A DNA stretch of 64,000 nucleotides. Origin: Piscinibacter defluvii (lineage in GTDB: Bacteria; Pseudomonadota; Gammaproteobacteria; Burkholderiales; Burkholderiaceae_C). The translations under genes were made by a program, and so were the position numbers. The notes beneath the pieces were generated by a model. The model saw nothing but the letters and a program-made list of their open reading frames with translations, was not told where the DNA came from and ran no database searches. Of this stretch, positions 1 through 17,197 are shown piece after piece. Where the stretch lies: contig NZ_ML137197.1 in assembly GCF_004011805.1 (NCBI RefSeq), positions 248,001-312,000 of the forward strand, given 5' to 3'. The stretch's first letter is position 1. The number at the start of each line of letters is the position of its first letter.

Positions 1-3
1 GCG

Positions 4-696
4 ATGGCGAAGATCCACTTCATCGGCGGCGAGAAGGGCGGCGTCGGCAAGTCGCTCATGGCCCGGGTGCTGGCGCAGTACCTGATCGACCGCGGCGCGC
101 CCTTCCTCGGCTTCGACACCGACCGCTCGCACGGCGCGCTGATGCGCTTCTACGCGGGTTATGCCTCGCCGGTGGTGGTGGACCGCTACGAGGCGCTGGA
201 CGCCATCATGGAGGCCGCGGTCGAGCAGCCCGAGCGGCGCATCATCGTCGACCTCGCGGCGCAGACGCACGACCCGCTGGTCAAGTGGATGGACGACTCC
301 GGCGTGCTCAACCTGGCCGACGAGACCGGCGTCGAGATCTTCTACTGGCACGTGATGGACACCGGCAAGGACTCGGTCGACCTGCTGCGCCGCCTGCTCG
401 ACCGCTTCGGCACCAGCCTGAAGTACGTGCTGGTGCGCAACCAGGTGCGCGGCAACGACTTCGCGGTGCTCGAGCAGTCGGGCGAGCAGGCGCGTGCGCT
501 CGGCATGGGCGCGAAGGTGGTCTCGGTGAAGAAGCTGCACGAGAGCGCGATCAACAAGATCGACGCCACCAGCAGCAGCTTCTGGAACGCCAGCACCGCC
601 GAGGGCTACTCCGCCGCGCTCGGCCTGATGGACCGGCAGCGCGTCAAGATGTGGCTGCGCGAGGTCTACCGGGAGATGGACGAGGCCGGGGTCTGA
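4..696 (+). CDS. ParA/MobD-like P-loop ATPase
   Basis: The 230-residue protein opens with a deviant Walker A motif (GGEKGGVGKS, residues 8-17), as in the SIMIBI ParA/MinD/MobD class. A FDTDRS segment near residue 37 and a hydrophobic strand with an acidic end (IIVDLAAQ, near residue 80) fit Walker A' and Walker B. These ATPases use ATP-driven dimerisation to position cargo or act in mobilisation. No ParB partner or centromere-like repeat is visible, and the upstream neighbour lies outside the window, so the cargo is unknown. The stop is 13 bp before the exported epimerase-like gene, so the two may be co-transcribed, though no functional link is obvious. Confidence 0.75.
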   Translation: MAKIHFIGGEKGGVGKSLMARVLAQYLIDRGAPFLGFDTDRSHGALMRFYAGYASPVVVDRYEALDAIMEAAVEQPERRIIVDLAAQTHDPLVKWMDDSGVLNLADETGVEIFYWHVMDTGKDSVDLLRRLLDRFGTSLKYVLVRNQVRGNDFAVLEQSGEQARALGMGAKVVSVKKLHESAINKIDATSSSFWNASTAEGYSAALGLMDRQRVKMWLREVYREMDEAGV

Positions 697-709
697 GCCC
701 CGGACAGCG

Positions 710-2164
710 ATGCGTCGGCTCCTTGCTGCGCTGCTCGCCCTGCTGCTGCTCGGCGGCACGCCGGCACGGGCCGAGCTGCCCGCGGGCCAGGTCTGGCTGG
801 ACCATGTTCAGCGCGACCTGCTGCCGTGGTGGCGCCACCCGGGCGCGCAGGGACAGCCGGTCGGCCGCTTCCCGACCTTCCGCTGCAACGACGGTGCGCC
901 CTACGACGCCGCCAAGCCCTGCGCCGAGCTGAAGAACGCGCCGGACTGGATCCGCGCCGAGCTCGGGCGCGACTACGTGCGCATGCAGGCGCGCCAGGTC
1001 TATGCCTACGCGATCGGCTTCCACCTGAGCGGCGACGTGGCGCTGCTGCGCCTGGCGCAGGCCGGCGTGCAGGACCTGCGGGCACGCGCGCGCGACCCCG
1101 ACAGCGGCAGCTTCGCCAGCTGGTTCGAGGCCGGGCGGCCGCAGCCGGCGCTGGGCCGCCGCACCGCGCAGGACCTCGCCTACGCCGGCCTCGCGCTGGC
1201 CGCGCTGTACTACGTGACCCACGACGACACCCTGCTCGAGGACCTGGTGCGCCTGAAGGACCATGTCTTCGCGCGCTACCGCGACGAACGCAGCGGCCTG
1301 ATCCGCTGGGTGGCCGACGACGACGGCTCGGGCGAGGCGAAGCGCGACGAGCTGGTGGCGACGCTGGACCAGCTCAACGCCTATCTGATCCTGGTGACGC
1401 CGGCGCTGCCCGAGGGCGCGCTGAAGACGGCCTGGCGACGCGACATCGCCGCGTTGTCGGAGGCGCTGGTGGAGCGCTACCACGACGCGGCGGGCAGCCG
1501 CTTCGTCGGCACGCGCGGCCGGCCCGACAGCGAGGGCCCGCGCGGGCGGCACAACGACTTCGGCCACAGCGTCAAGGCCTACTGGATGATCTACCTCGGC
1601 GCACGCCAGAACGGCGACGCGGCGCTGGAGCGCTTCGCCGCCGAGGGCATGCGCCGCACGCTGGACGCGGCCTGGCTGGCGCGCAGCGGCAGCTGGGCCT
1701 CGCGCGTGCTCGGCCGCAACGAGCTCGACGAGGGCAAGGAGTGGTGGATCTACGCCGAACTCGACCAGGCGCTGGCGACGCTCGCGCTCGAGCAGGGTGA
1801 CGATCCGGCGCGGCTCGAACGCAGCTGGCGCTTCTGGCTCGAGCGCCTGACGGACCGGCGCCGCGGCGAGGTCTGGGGCTGGGTCGCCCCGGACGGCAGC
1901 GTGCCCCCGGACGCGCTCAAGCAGCACCACTGGAAGAACGGCTACCACTCGCTGGAGCACGCCCTCGTGGGCTACCTCGCCGCGCAGGGCCTGCGCGGCG
2001 AACCGGCCACCCTGCACTACGCGGTGCCGGCGCAGACCGATCCGGCACGGCTGCGTCCCTACGTCTTCGGCGGCACGATCGCCGGCAGCAGCACCCGCGA
2101 GGTCGAGGGCGTGACGGTGCAGGCCGTGCGCTTCACGCTCGCGCGCAGCGGCGCGCCGCGCTGA
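710..2164 (+). CDS. Exported AGE-family (N-acylglucosamine/cellobiose 2-epimerase-like) protein
   Basis: The 484-residue protein starts with a classical signal peptide (MRRLLAALLALLLLGG...ARA, cleavage near residue 21). The mature part is rich in paired helices with Trp, His and Glu motifs such as EWWIYAELDQAL and HHWKNGYHSLEHAL. These resemble the (alpha/alpha)6 barrel of AGE-superfamily sugar epimerases and isomerases. Members normally act on cytoplasmic free sugars, so export to the periplasm is unusual and the substrate cannot be assigned. It lies 13 bp downstream of the ParA-like gene and converges on the S9 peptidase with 18 bp between the stops. The fold-level call is fairly safe; the reaction is inference. 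Confidence 0.7.
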   Translation: MRRLLAALLALLLLGGTPARAELPAGQVWLDHVQRDLLPWWRHPGAQGQPVGRFPTFRCNDGAPYDAAKPCAELKNAPDWIRAELGRDYVRMQARQVYAYAIGFHLSGDVALLRLAQAGVQDLRARARDPDSGSFASWFEAGRPQPALGRRTAQDLAYAGLALAALYYVTHDDTLLEDLVRLKDHVFARYRDERSGLIRWVADDDGSGEAKRDELVATLDQLNAYLILVTPALPEGALKTAWRRDIAALSEALVERYHDAAGSRFVGTRGRPDSEGPRGRHNDFGHSVKAYWMIYLGARQNGDAALERFAAEGMRRTLDAAWLARSGSWASRVLGRNELDEGKEWWIYAELDQALATLALEQGDDPARLERSWRFWLERLTDRRRGEVWGWVAPDGSVPPDALKQHHWKNGYHSLEHALVGYLAAQGLRGEPATLHYAVPAQTDPARLRPYVFGGTIAGSSTREVEGVTVQAVRFTLARSGAPR

Positions 2165-2182
2165 GAAGGTGTGAGAGCCGCC

Positions 2183-4189
2183 CTACTTCGAGGCGGACGC
2201 CGGCGCGGCATCGAGCGCTCGTGCCAGGAAGCGCTCGAGGCGGCCGTACCAGTCGGCTTCGTTGCCGGGCTTGTTGAACCCGTGCCCCTCGTCGTCGTAG
2301 ATCACCGATTCGATCTCCACGCCGGCGCTGCGCGCCGCGGCGATGAAGCGGCGCGCATGGTCGATCGGGACGCGGCGGTCGCCGGCGCCGTGGCCGACCA
2401 ACAGCGGCACCTTGATCTCGGCCGCCCGCTTCAGCGGTGAGACGGCGTCGAGGCCGGCGGTGTCCTCACGCGGCCCGAACAGCACCGGCATGCCGTAGGT
2501 CTTGTAGGCGTCGCTGAAATCGCTCCACGTGATGTCGTAGAGCAGGATCAGGTCGGTCACGCCGGCGAAGCTCGCGGCGCAGCGGAACACGCCGGGCGTC
2601 GCGATCGGGGCCATCAGCGCCGCGTAGCCGCCGTAGCTGCCGCCGACCACGCACGCCCGCCCCGCATCGGCGCCCTGTGTCTTCGCGGCCCAGCGCAGCG
2701 TGTCTTCGAGATCGGTCTGCATCCCGCGGCCGCGCTCCCTCCAGCCGGCCCGGAACAGCGCGAAGCCGTAGCCTTCGCTGCCGCGGAATTCCGGCTGGAG
2801 CACGAGGTAGCCGCGCGAGGCGAGGAACTGCGCCTGCGCCTCCCAGCCCAGGTTGCTGCCGCGGATGAACGGGCCGCCATGCACGAGCACCACCGTCGGC
2901 AGCGCCTGCCCCTCGGCCGCGCCGGCCGGGCGCGTCACGTAGACCGGCAGCACGAGCCCGTCGCGTGCCTCGACGCGGTGCAGGCTGCGCTTGCCCTGCG
3001 TCGCCGCGTCGATCCAGGGCCGCGCGACGCCGAGCGGCAGCAGCGTGCGCTTCTCGCGGTCGAACAGCAGGAACTCGCCGGGATGGCGGTCGGAGCTGGA
3101 GCTCACGATGAAGTGGCGCGCCGACTCGCAGCGCCCGCAGGAGATCACGTTGCTGTGCCCCGGCAGCGAGGCGTCGAGGCTGCGCTGGAGGCGCTGCAGG
3201 CCCTCGTCGAACCAGACGCTCATCGGCCGGTCGGCCACGAAGTGCACGCCGAGCAGCCGCCCGCTGCGCGAATCGATGATCTTGCTCGGCACGATGTCGA
3301 ACATGCCGGCCGCGAGCAGCGGCTCGGTGCCCGGCTGGCCGCTCTTCGGGTCGAGCTCGTACAGCGCCGCGCCGGCGCCGCGCCGCGCCAGCACCAGCGT
3401 GCGTCCGTCGCGCTCCACGTGCCACGGCCTGTAGCCCGGGTCCTTCAGCGCGTCGTAGTCGGCGATCTTCTCCCACGGCGCCGCGGCGTCGCTGGTGCGC
3501 CGGTAGATGCGCGTGCGCCCGTCGCGGTAGGCCGACAGCATGCGCGGCTCGCCGGCGACGTCGAGCCACCAGCGCCTCACCCCCTCGGGGATGCCGAGGC
3601 TGAGGTTGCGCAACTCGCCGGTGCGGGTGTTGAGCCGGGCGAGCTGCACCCGGTCGAGGTCGCCCTTCGCGTCGAACAGCGACTGCTGGACGAACACGTC
3701 GCCGCTGCCGTCATGGGTGGCGGAGTGCAGTTCCCAGCTGTAGGGCAGGACGCGGCTGGTCACGAACGAACCGGCGCGCTGCGTGGTGTAGCGCCAGGCG
3801 ATCAGCTGACGCAGGTTCGAGCCGTCGTGGTCGACGGCGAAGCTGCCGGCCCCGCCGTCCCGCACGTAGTAGGCCGGTTCGGCGGCTTCGAGCGCGAGGC
3901 GATTGTCGTCGACCCACATCACCTCGTTGACATCCGCATCGTCGAAGCCCGCGACGATGCGCGGCTGCCCGACCGGATCGAGGTCGATGACGCCGACGCG
4001 GCGCCGGCCGTTCTTGCCGTACACCAGCAGCGCGGCGCGCTTGCCGGACGGCGAGACGACGACATCGTCGAGCTCCGGCGTGCGGGTGTAATGCTCGATC
4101 GGCGGCGGCGCCGCGTGGCCGGCACCGAGCAGCGTCGTCGACAACGTCACCAGCAGCGCGACGCGCCGCCATCCCGACCATCCTGCCAT
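2183..4189 (-). CDS. Exported S9-family prolyl oligopeptidase / acylaminoacyl-peptidase
   Basis: The 668-residue protein has an N-terminal signal peptide (...LLGAGHA, about 26 residues). A beta-propeller region (about residues 30-400) with repeated strand patterns follows, then an alpha/beta-hydrolase domain. The catalytic Ser is in GGSYGGYAA (near residue 516), the Asp in GHGAGDRRVP (near 601) and the His in DEGHGFN (near 636). These are the hallmarks of serine peptidase family S9, which cleaves short peptides that enter through the propeller. Export suggests periplasmic peptide scavenging. It is monocistronic here: it converges on the epimerase-like gene and sits 74 bp downstream of glgA on the same strand. 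Confidence 0.88.
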   Translation of the reverse strand: MAGWSGWRRVALLVTLSTTLLGAGHAAPPPIEHYTRTPELDDVVVSPSGKRAALLVYGKNGRRRVGVIDLDPVGQPRIVAGFDDADVNEVMWVDDNRLALEAAEPAYYVRDGGAGSFAVDHDGSNLRQLIAWRYTTQRAGSFVTSRVLPYSWELHSATHDGSGDVFVQQSLFDAKGDLDRVQLARLNTRTGELRNLSLGIPEGVRRWWLDVAGEPRMLSAYRDGRTRIYRRTSDAAAPWEKIADYDALKDPGYRPWHVERDGRTLVLARRGAGAALYELDPKSGQPGTEPLLAAGMFDIVPSKIIDSRSGRLLGVHFVADRPMSVWFDEGLQRLQRSLDASLPGHSNVISCGRCESARHFIVSSSSDRHPGEFLLFDREKRTLLPLGVARPWIDAATQGKRSLHRVEARDGLVLPVYVTRPAGAAEGQALPTVVLVHGGPFIRGSNLGWEAQAQFLASRGYLVLQPEFRGSEGYGFALFRAGWRERGRGMQTDLEDTLRWAAKTQGADAGRACVVGGSYGGYAALMAPIATPGVFRCAASFAGVTDLILLYDITWSDFSDAYKTYGMPVLFGPREDTAGLDAVSPLKRAAEIKVPLLVGHGAGDRRVPIDHARRFIAAARSAGVEIESVIYDDEGHGFNKPGNEADWYGRLERFLARALDAAPASASK

Positions 4190-4263
4190 GCCGCCCTCCC
4201 CGAGCCTGCCGCGTTTGCCGCGATGCTAACGCGTCGCGCGACGGGCTCGGGCGTGCCGGTGTG

Positions 4264-5693
4264 TCAGGGCAGCAGGCGCCGGTACAAGGTCGCGTACTGC
4301 GCGGCCGCGGCGTTCCAGCCGAAGTCCTGCGCCATCGCGCGCTGCTGCACCTCGCGCCATTCGCCCTCGCGGCGGTAGAGCGCGAAGGCGCGTCGCAGCG
4401 CGGCCACGTAGTCGGTCTGCTCGAAGCGCTCGAACACGAAGCCGGTGGCGCTGCCCTCGGCCAGGTTCTCGAGCGCGCTGTCGACCACCGTGTCGGCCAG
4501 GCCGCCGACGCGCCGCACCAGCGGCAGCGTGCCGTACTTCAGCGCGTACAGCTGGGTCAGCCCGCAGGGCTCGAAGCGCGACGGGACCATCAGCACGTCG
4601 GCCCCGGCGACGATGCGGTGCGCCAGGTTCTCGTCGTAGCCCACGCGCACGGCCACCGAGCGCGGATGGACCGCCGCCGCCTCGCGCAGGCCGCCCTCCA
4701 GCGCCGGCTCGCCGCTGCCCAGCACCACCAGCTGGCCGCCGCGCGCGAGCAGGTCCGGCAGGCCGGCCAGCACGAGGTTGACGCCCTTCTGCTCGGTGAG
4801 CCGGCTGACGATGCCGAACAGCGGCGCCTGCGCCTGCGGCGCGAGGCCGAACTCCTGCTGCAGCGCGCTGCGGCACAGGCGCTTGCTGGCCAGGTCGCCG
4901 GCGCCGTAGCGGTGCGGGATCAGCGGGTCGCGCAGCGGGTTCCAGACCTGGTCGTCGACGCCGTTGAGGATGCCGGAGAGATCGGCCGCACGCGCACGCA
5001 GCACGCCGTCCAGGCCGCAGCCCTGCTCCTCGCCCTGGATCTCGCGCGCATAGGTCGGGCTGACGGTGGTGACGCGGTCGGCGTAGTGCAGCCCGGCCTT
5101 CATGTACGACACCTGGCCGTGGAACTCCAGGCCGTGCTGCTGGTAGAAGTCGGCCGGCAGCTGCAGCTCGCCCAGCACGTTCAGCCCGAAGGTGCCCTGG
5201 AAGGCCAGGTTGTGCACCGTGTGCACCGAGGCCGCCACGCGCCGCCCGTGCGTGCGCCAGGCCGCCTTCAGGTAGGCCGGCGCGAGGCCGGCATGCCAGT
5301 CGTGGCCGTGCACGATCTGGGCCGACCAGTCCGGGTCGCGGCCCTCGGCCAGCAGGCAGGCGACGCGGCCGAGCAGCGCGAAGCGGCGGTGGTTGTCCTC
5401 GTAGGCGCGGCCGTCCGGGCCGCTGTACGGGTTGCCCTCGCGCTCGTAGAGCTCGGGCGCGTCGATCAGGTAGCAGGTGGTGCCGTCGGGCAGCTGGCCG
5501 CGGATCAGCGCCGGGTGGCCCGCGAGGTGCTGCTGCGCCGCGACGCCGCGCCGGATGGCCGGGAAGGCCGGCAGCAGCACGCGCACGTCGCAACCGTGCC
5601 GGTGCAGCGCCTGCGGCAATGCGCCGGCGACATCGGCGAGACCGCCGGTCTTGAGCAGCGGGTAGATCTCCGAACAGACTTGCAGGACTCTCA

Positions 5694-5694
<1 letters not shown>
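4264..5694 (-). CDS. glgA: Glycogen synthase (ADP-glucose:glucan glucosyltransferase, GT5)
   Basis: GlgA transfers glucose from ADP-glucose to the non-reducing end of an alpha-1,4-glucan in the cytoplasm. The protein is 476 residues, normal for bacterial GlgA. It has the ADP-glucose-binding KTGGLADVAG motif at residues 15-24 and C-terminal GT5 motifs: SRLTEQKG, then PSRFEPCGLTQLYALKYGT. The start chosen here overlaps the glgC stop by one base (TAATG), and it puts the usual MRVLQVCSEIYP N-terminus at residue 1. The open frame runs further upstream, but that part only shadows glgC. It is the last gene of the pgm-glgC-glgA run and is probably translationally coupled to glgC. Confidence 0.96.
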
Positions 5695-6962
<1,268 letters not shown>

Positions 6963-6990
6963 GGATGTCTCCTGTCGTTGTGGGCTGGGT

Positions 6991-10801
<3,811 letters not shown>

Positions 10802-10813
10802 CGTCGGACTCCC

Positions 10814-11812
10814 TCAGTCGGCCCGGCCCGCGAACGGCGCCGAGGATTCGAGTGCGTTCGCCGCCCCCAGCAGGGCCGGCGAGCGCTTGGCATGGATCAC
10901 GTAGACCGGGATCTCCTCGAGGTAGGTGCGGAAGCGCCCCTTGGCCTCGAAGCGGGCGCGGAACGGCGAGGCGTCGAACCACGCGCCCAGGCGCGGCACG
11001 ATGCCGCCGCCGATGTAGACGCCGCCCTTGGCGCCGAGCGTCAGCGCCAGGTTGCCGGCGGCGTTGCCCAGGAAGGCGCAGAACAGCGTCAGCGCCTCGA
11101 CGCAGGACGGGTCGCTGCCGTCCAGCGCCGCGGCGGTGATCTCGGGCGCCGCGACGGTCGGCGGCACGGCCTGCGGCCGGTCGATCTGGGCCAGCGCCAG
11201 GTGGATGTCCACCAGGCCCTGGCCGCACACCGCGCGTTCGGCCGAGGCGTGGCCGTAGCGCGCGCCGATCGCCTCCAGCACCGCGTGCTCGCGCGGCGTG
11301 GTGCCGGCCAGCGTGATGTGGCCGCCCTCGCCCTGCAGCGGCAGCCAGCCGCCGCGGCCGTCGGGCAGCAGGCCCGAGACACCCAGGCCGGTGCCCGGGC
11401 CGATCAGGCCGATCGCATGCTCGGGCCGTGCCGCGCCGCCGCCGACCTGGCGCAGCTCGTCGGGCGCGAGCGCCGGCAACGCCAGCGCCAGCGCGGTGAA
11501 GTCGTTGACCACCAGCAGCTGCGCGAAGCCCAGCTGCGCCTTCAGCTCGGCGATCGAGAAGGTCCAGTGGTGGTTGGTCATGGCGACCCGGTCGCCGACC
11601 ACCGGGTTGGCGATCGCGATCGAGCAGGCCGGCGGCGCCGCGCGCCCGATGCGCAGCAGGTACTGCTGCATCGCCTCGGCCAGGGTGGCGTGTTCGGCGG
11701 CCGGCAGGGTGTGCGGCGCCTCGATCGGCGCGCCGGGTCCGTTCTGCCAGGCGAAGCGGGCATTGGTGCCGCCGATGTCGGCAAGCAGGCGGGCGGTGGC
11801 GGTGGCGTTCAT
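10814..11812 (-). CDS. glk: Glucokinase (ROK-unrelated, Glk family)
   Basis: Glk phosphorylates glucose released by the two flanking alpha-glucosidases. The chosen ATG gives 332 residues, standard for this family, and places the ATP-binding LLADIGGTNARFAW at residues 9-22. The VNDFTALALAL strand with the catalytic Asp, the LIGPGTGLGVSGL loop and the GEGGHI motif are all present. The start overlaps the stop of the upstream GH13 gene as ATGA (11809-11812), which argues against the much longer open frame upstream. The product feeds pgm two genes downstream. Confidence 0.94.
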   Translation of the reverse strand: MNATATARLLADIGGTNARFAWQNGPGAPIEAPHTLPAAEHATLAEAMQQYLLRIGRAAPPACSIAIANPVVGDRVAMTNHHWTFSIAELKAQLGFAQLLVVNDFTALALALPALAPDELRQVGGGAARPEHAIGLIGPGTGLGVSGLLPDGRGGWLPLQGEGGHITLAGTTPREHAVLEAIGARYGHASAERAVCGQGLVDIHLALAQIDRPQAVPPTVAAPEITAAALDGSDPSCVEALTLFCAFLGNAAGNLALTLGAKGGVYIGGGIVPRLGAWFDASPFRARFEAKGRFRTYLEEIPVYVIHAKRSPALLGAANALESSAPFAGRAD

Positions 11813-13515
11813 TGCAATCGGTGGATGCGGGCCTCGTACGGGCGGAGCGCGAAGCATCGCAGGTCTTGTGCCGGGTCGACCGCGTAGTTGGCGATCAGCA
11901 GCGGCCAGCGCACCACGTCGAGCTCGTCGGGCAGGCGGAATTCCGCAGGCGAGGCCGTGAAATTGCACACCACGAGCAGCCGGTCGTCGTAGAGCGTGCG
12001 CAACCAGGCATAGATCTGCGGATGCTCGGCGAGGATCGGCCGGTAGCGGCCGTACACCAGCGCCGGCTGGCTGCGGCGCAGCGCGATCAGGCGCCGGTAG
12101 TGCTGGAACACCGAGTCCGGATCATCGTATTCCGCCGCCACGTTGATCTCGGCGTGGTTCGGGTTCACGGCGATCCACGGGGTGCCGCTGGTGAAGCCCG
12201 CGTTCGGCGTCGCGTCCCACTGCATCGGCGTGCGCGCGTTGTCGCGGCCCTTGCGACGGATCGCGTCGAGCACGGCGGCGCGGTCCTCGCCGCGCCCGTC
12301 CACCGCCTCGCGCCAGAAGTTGATCGATTCGATGTCGCGCAGGTCCTCCGGGCCGCGGAACGGGAAGTTGGTCATGCCCAGTTCCTCGCCCTGGTAGACG
12401 TAGGGCGTGCCCTGCAGGCCGTGCAGGAAGGTGGCGAGCATCTTGGCCGAGACGACGCGCTGCGCGCCGTCGTCGCCGAAGCGCGAGACCGGGCGCGGCT
12501 GGTCGTGGTTCGACAGGTACAGGCTGTTCCAGCCGCGGCCGACCAGCTCGTCCTGCCAGCGTGTCATGCTGGCCTTCAGGTCGCGCAGCTCGAAGGGCTT
12601 GCAGCCCCACTTGCCCCAGGGGTGGCCGGGCACGCTGTCGAGCTCCATGTGCTCGAACTGGAACAGCATGTTCAGCGCCCCGCCCTGCTCGTTGGTGAGC
12701 TCCATGCCCTGGCGCGTGGTGGCGCAGGGCGCCTCGCCGACGGTGATGCAGTCGTAGTGGCGCAGCACCTCGCGCTTCATCTCGCGCAGGTGCTCGAGCA
12801 GGCGCGGTCCGTTGGTGACCGCGCCGAAGCAGGGCTGCAGGAATCCCGCCTTGACCACCGGCGCGTCGGGCAGCCGACCGTCGGGCCCGTACGGCTTGGA
12901 GATCATGTTGATCACGTCCATCCGGAAGCCGTCCACACCCTTGCCGAGCCAGAAGTGCATCAGGTCGTACACCTCCGAGCGCAGGTGCGGGTTCTCCCAG
13001 TTCAGGTCGGGCTGCTTCTTCGAGAACAGGTGCAGGTAGTACTCGCCGGTGGCCTCGTTCCACTCCCACGCCGAGCCGCCGAAGGCGGCCTCCCAGTTGT
13101 TCGGCGGCCCGCCACCCTCGGCCGGCGCGCGCCAGATGTAGTAGTCGTGGTACGGGTTGTCGCGGCTCGCGCGCGCCTGGCGGAACCAGGCGTGCTCGTC
13201 GGAGCTGTGGTTGACCACCAGGTCCATCATCAGCTTGATGCCGTGGCGGTGCAGGGCCGCGAGCATGGCGTCGAAGTCGGCCAGGGTGCCGAACTCGGCC
13301 ATGATGTCGCGGTAGTCGCTGATGTCGTAGCCGTTGTCGTCGTTCGGCGAGCGGTACACCGGCGAGAGCCAGACCACGTCGACGCCGAGCGTCTTCAGGT
13401 GCCCGACGCGCGAGGTGATGCCGGGCAGGTCGCCGATGCCGTCGCCGTTGCTGTCCTGGAAGGAGCGCGGGTAGATCTGGTAGACCACGCTCTCCTTCCA
13501 CCAGCTCCTGTTCAT
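11809..13515 (-). CDS. Alpha-glucosidase, GH13 oligo-1,6-glucosidase/alpha-glucosidase group (copy 1)
   Basis: This 568-residue intracellular GH13 enzyme (no signal peptide) hydrolyses short alpha-glucosides to glucose. YQIYPRSFQDSNGDGIGDL near the N-terminus is the family signature. The nucleophile Asp is in GFRMDVINM (near residue 199), the acid Glu in TVGEAP (near 260) and the third Asp in NHDQPR (near 335). NARTPMQWD follows, as in MalL/TreC-type enzymes. The Val directly after the nucleophile is the residue associated with alpha-1,6 preference in studied members, so isomaltose-like substrates are plausible. An upstream in-frame start was rejected because the family N-terminus begins at this ATG. 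It overlaps glk by 4 bp (ATGA). Confidence 0.9.
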   Translation of the reverse strand: MNRSWWKESVVYQIYPRSFQDSNGDGIGDLPGITSRVGHLKTLGVDVVWLSPVYRSPNDDNGYDISDYRDIMAEFGTLADFDAMLAALHRHGIKLMMDLVVNHSSDEHAWFRQARASRDNPYHDYYIWRAPAEGGGPPNNWEAAFGGSAWEWNEATGEYYLHLFSKKQPDLNWENPHLRSEVYDLMHFWLGKGVDGFRMDVINMISKPYGPDGRLPDAPVVKAGFLQPCFGAVTNGPRLLEHLREMKREVLRHYDCITVGEAPCATTRQGMELTNEQGGALNMLFQFEHMELDSVPGHPWGKWGCKPFELRDLKASMTRWQDELVGRGWNSLYLSNHDQPRPVSRFGDDGAQRVVSAKMLATFLHGLQGTPYVYQGEELGMTNFPFRGPEDLRDIESINFWREAVDGRGEDRAAVLDAIRRKGRDNARTPMQWDATPNAGFTSGTPWIAVNPNHAEINVAAEYDDPDSVFQHYRRLIALRRSQPALVYGRYRPILAEHPQIYAWLRTLYDDRLLVVCNFTASPAEFRLPDELDVVRWPLLIANYAVDPAQDLRCFALRPYEARIHRLQ

Positions 13516-13538
13516 GACGGCCCCTCGGCGGGTGGAGT

Positions 13539-14675
<1,137 letters not shown>

Positions 14676-14702
14676 GGCAGGCTGCTCGTGGGTGGGTGGT
14701 GG

Positions 14703-16357
14703 TCAGGCGAGCCGCGCGAACAGCACGCCGTGGGGTTCGAAGTGCAACTCGGCGCCCTGCACCGAGGCGCCGCGCGCGCCACTGCCGCTCAGCAGCTCGG
14801 CCACGGCGTGCCCGGCCGGCAGCGGCAGCACGGCCGCCTCGGCGCTCAGGTTGAAGGCGCACAGCACGCGCTCGCCGGCGTGACGCCGCACGTAGGCCAG
14901 CACCTGCGGGTGCACCGGCAACAGGTCCATCTCGCCGTGCAGCAGCGCCGGCTGGGTGCGGCGCCAGGCCAGCAGCTGACGGTAGTGCCGCAGCAGCGAG
15001 CCCGCATCGGCCTCCTGGCGGTCGACCGCCAGCGCGCGGTGCGCCTCGGCCAGCGGCAGCCAGGGCCGCGCGGCGCCGCTGCCGAAGCCGAGGTCCGGCG
15101 CGGAGGCTTCCCAGGGCATCGGCGTGCGGCAGCCGTCGCGCCCCTTGAACTCGGGCCACATCGCGATGCCGTACGGGTCCTGCAGGTCCTCGAAGGCGAT
15201 CTCGGCCTCGGGCAGGCCGAGTTCGTCGCCCTGGTAGAGGCAGGCGCTGCCGCGCAGGCTCAGCTGCAGCGCGGCGGCGGCGCGCAGCAGGCCGGGCGGC
15301 GGATGGGTGCCGCCCCAGCGCGTGGCCACGCGCGGGATGTCGTGGTTGGTGATGGCCCAGCACGGCCAGCCGCTGCCCACCACCTCGGCGAAGCGCGAGA
15401 ACACCTTGTGCAGGTAGGGTGCGTCGTGCGGCGTGCCGAGCAGGTCGAAGCAGTACGCCATGTGCAGCCGCGGTTGGCCATCCGGGCCGCCGGCGGTGTA
15501 CTCGGCCACGCGGGCCAGGCCGTCGTCGTCGCCGATCTCGCCGACCATGGTGGTGTCCGGGTACTGGTCGAGCAGCGCGCGCAGGCGCTGCAGGAAGACC
15601 AGGTTCTCGGGCCGGCTCTTGTCGAAGCGGTGCCACTGCCAGCCGTAGGGGTTGGTGGCCGGCACGGCCGGGTCGCTGCCGTCGGGTTCGCCGCGCGCCG
15701 GGTTGCTGCGCAGCTCGCGGTCGTGGAAGTAGAAATTGACGACGTCGAGCCGGTAGCCGTCGACGCCGAAGTCGAGCCAGAACTTCACGCAGTCGAGCAC
15801 GGCCTGCTGCACCTGCTCGTTGTGGAAGTTCAGGTCGGGCTGGCTCGCAAGGAAGTTGTGCAGGTAGTACTGGCGGCGCCGCGTGTCCCATTGCCAGGCG
15901 CTGCCGCCGAAGATCGACAGCCAGTTGTTCGGCGGCGTGCCGTCCGGCCTGGGGTCGGCCCAGACGTACCAGTCGGCCTTCGGGTTGTCGCGGCTCGCGC
16001 GGCTCTCGACGAACCAGGGGTGCTGGTCGGAGCTGTGCGAGTAGACCTGGTCGACCATCACCTTCAGGCCGAGCGCGTGGGCACGCTCGACCAGGGCCTT
16101 GAAGTCCGCCAGCGTGCCGAACATCGGGTCGACGTCGCGGTAGTCGCTGATGTCATAGCCGAAGTCCTTCATCGGGCTCTTGAAGAACGGCGACAGCCAC
16201 ACGGCATCGGCGCCGAGCTTGGCGACATGCTCGAGCCGGCGCGTGATGCCCGGCAGGTCGCCGATGCCGTCGCCGTTGCTGTCGGCGAAGCTGCGCGGGT
16301 AGATCTGGTAGATCACCCCGCCGCGCCACCAGCCGCTGTTGGGCGCCTTCACGATCG

Positions 16358-16361
<4 letters not shown>
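14703..16361 (-). CDS. Alpha-glucosidase, GH13 (copy 2, AglA-like)
   Basis: The 552-residue protein is a second cytoplasmic GH13 alpha-glucosidase, clearly related to but distinct from the one 3 kb away. YQIYPRSFADSNGDGIGDL is at the N-terminus. The nucleophile Asp is in GYRLDVVNFYF (near residue 205), the acid Glu in MVGEIGD (near 274) and the third Asp in NHDIPRV (near 339). The start overlaps the upstream permease stop as ATGA, and this decides it. Its place inside the transporter operon between permease and ATPase genes matches aglA of rhizobial alpha-glucoside (sucrose/maltose/trehalose) uptake operons. Exact linkage preference is open. Confidence 0.9.
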
Positions 16362-17197
<836 letters not shown>

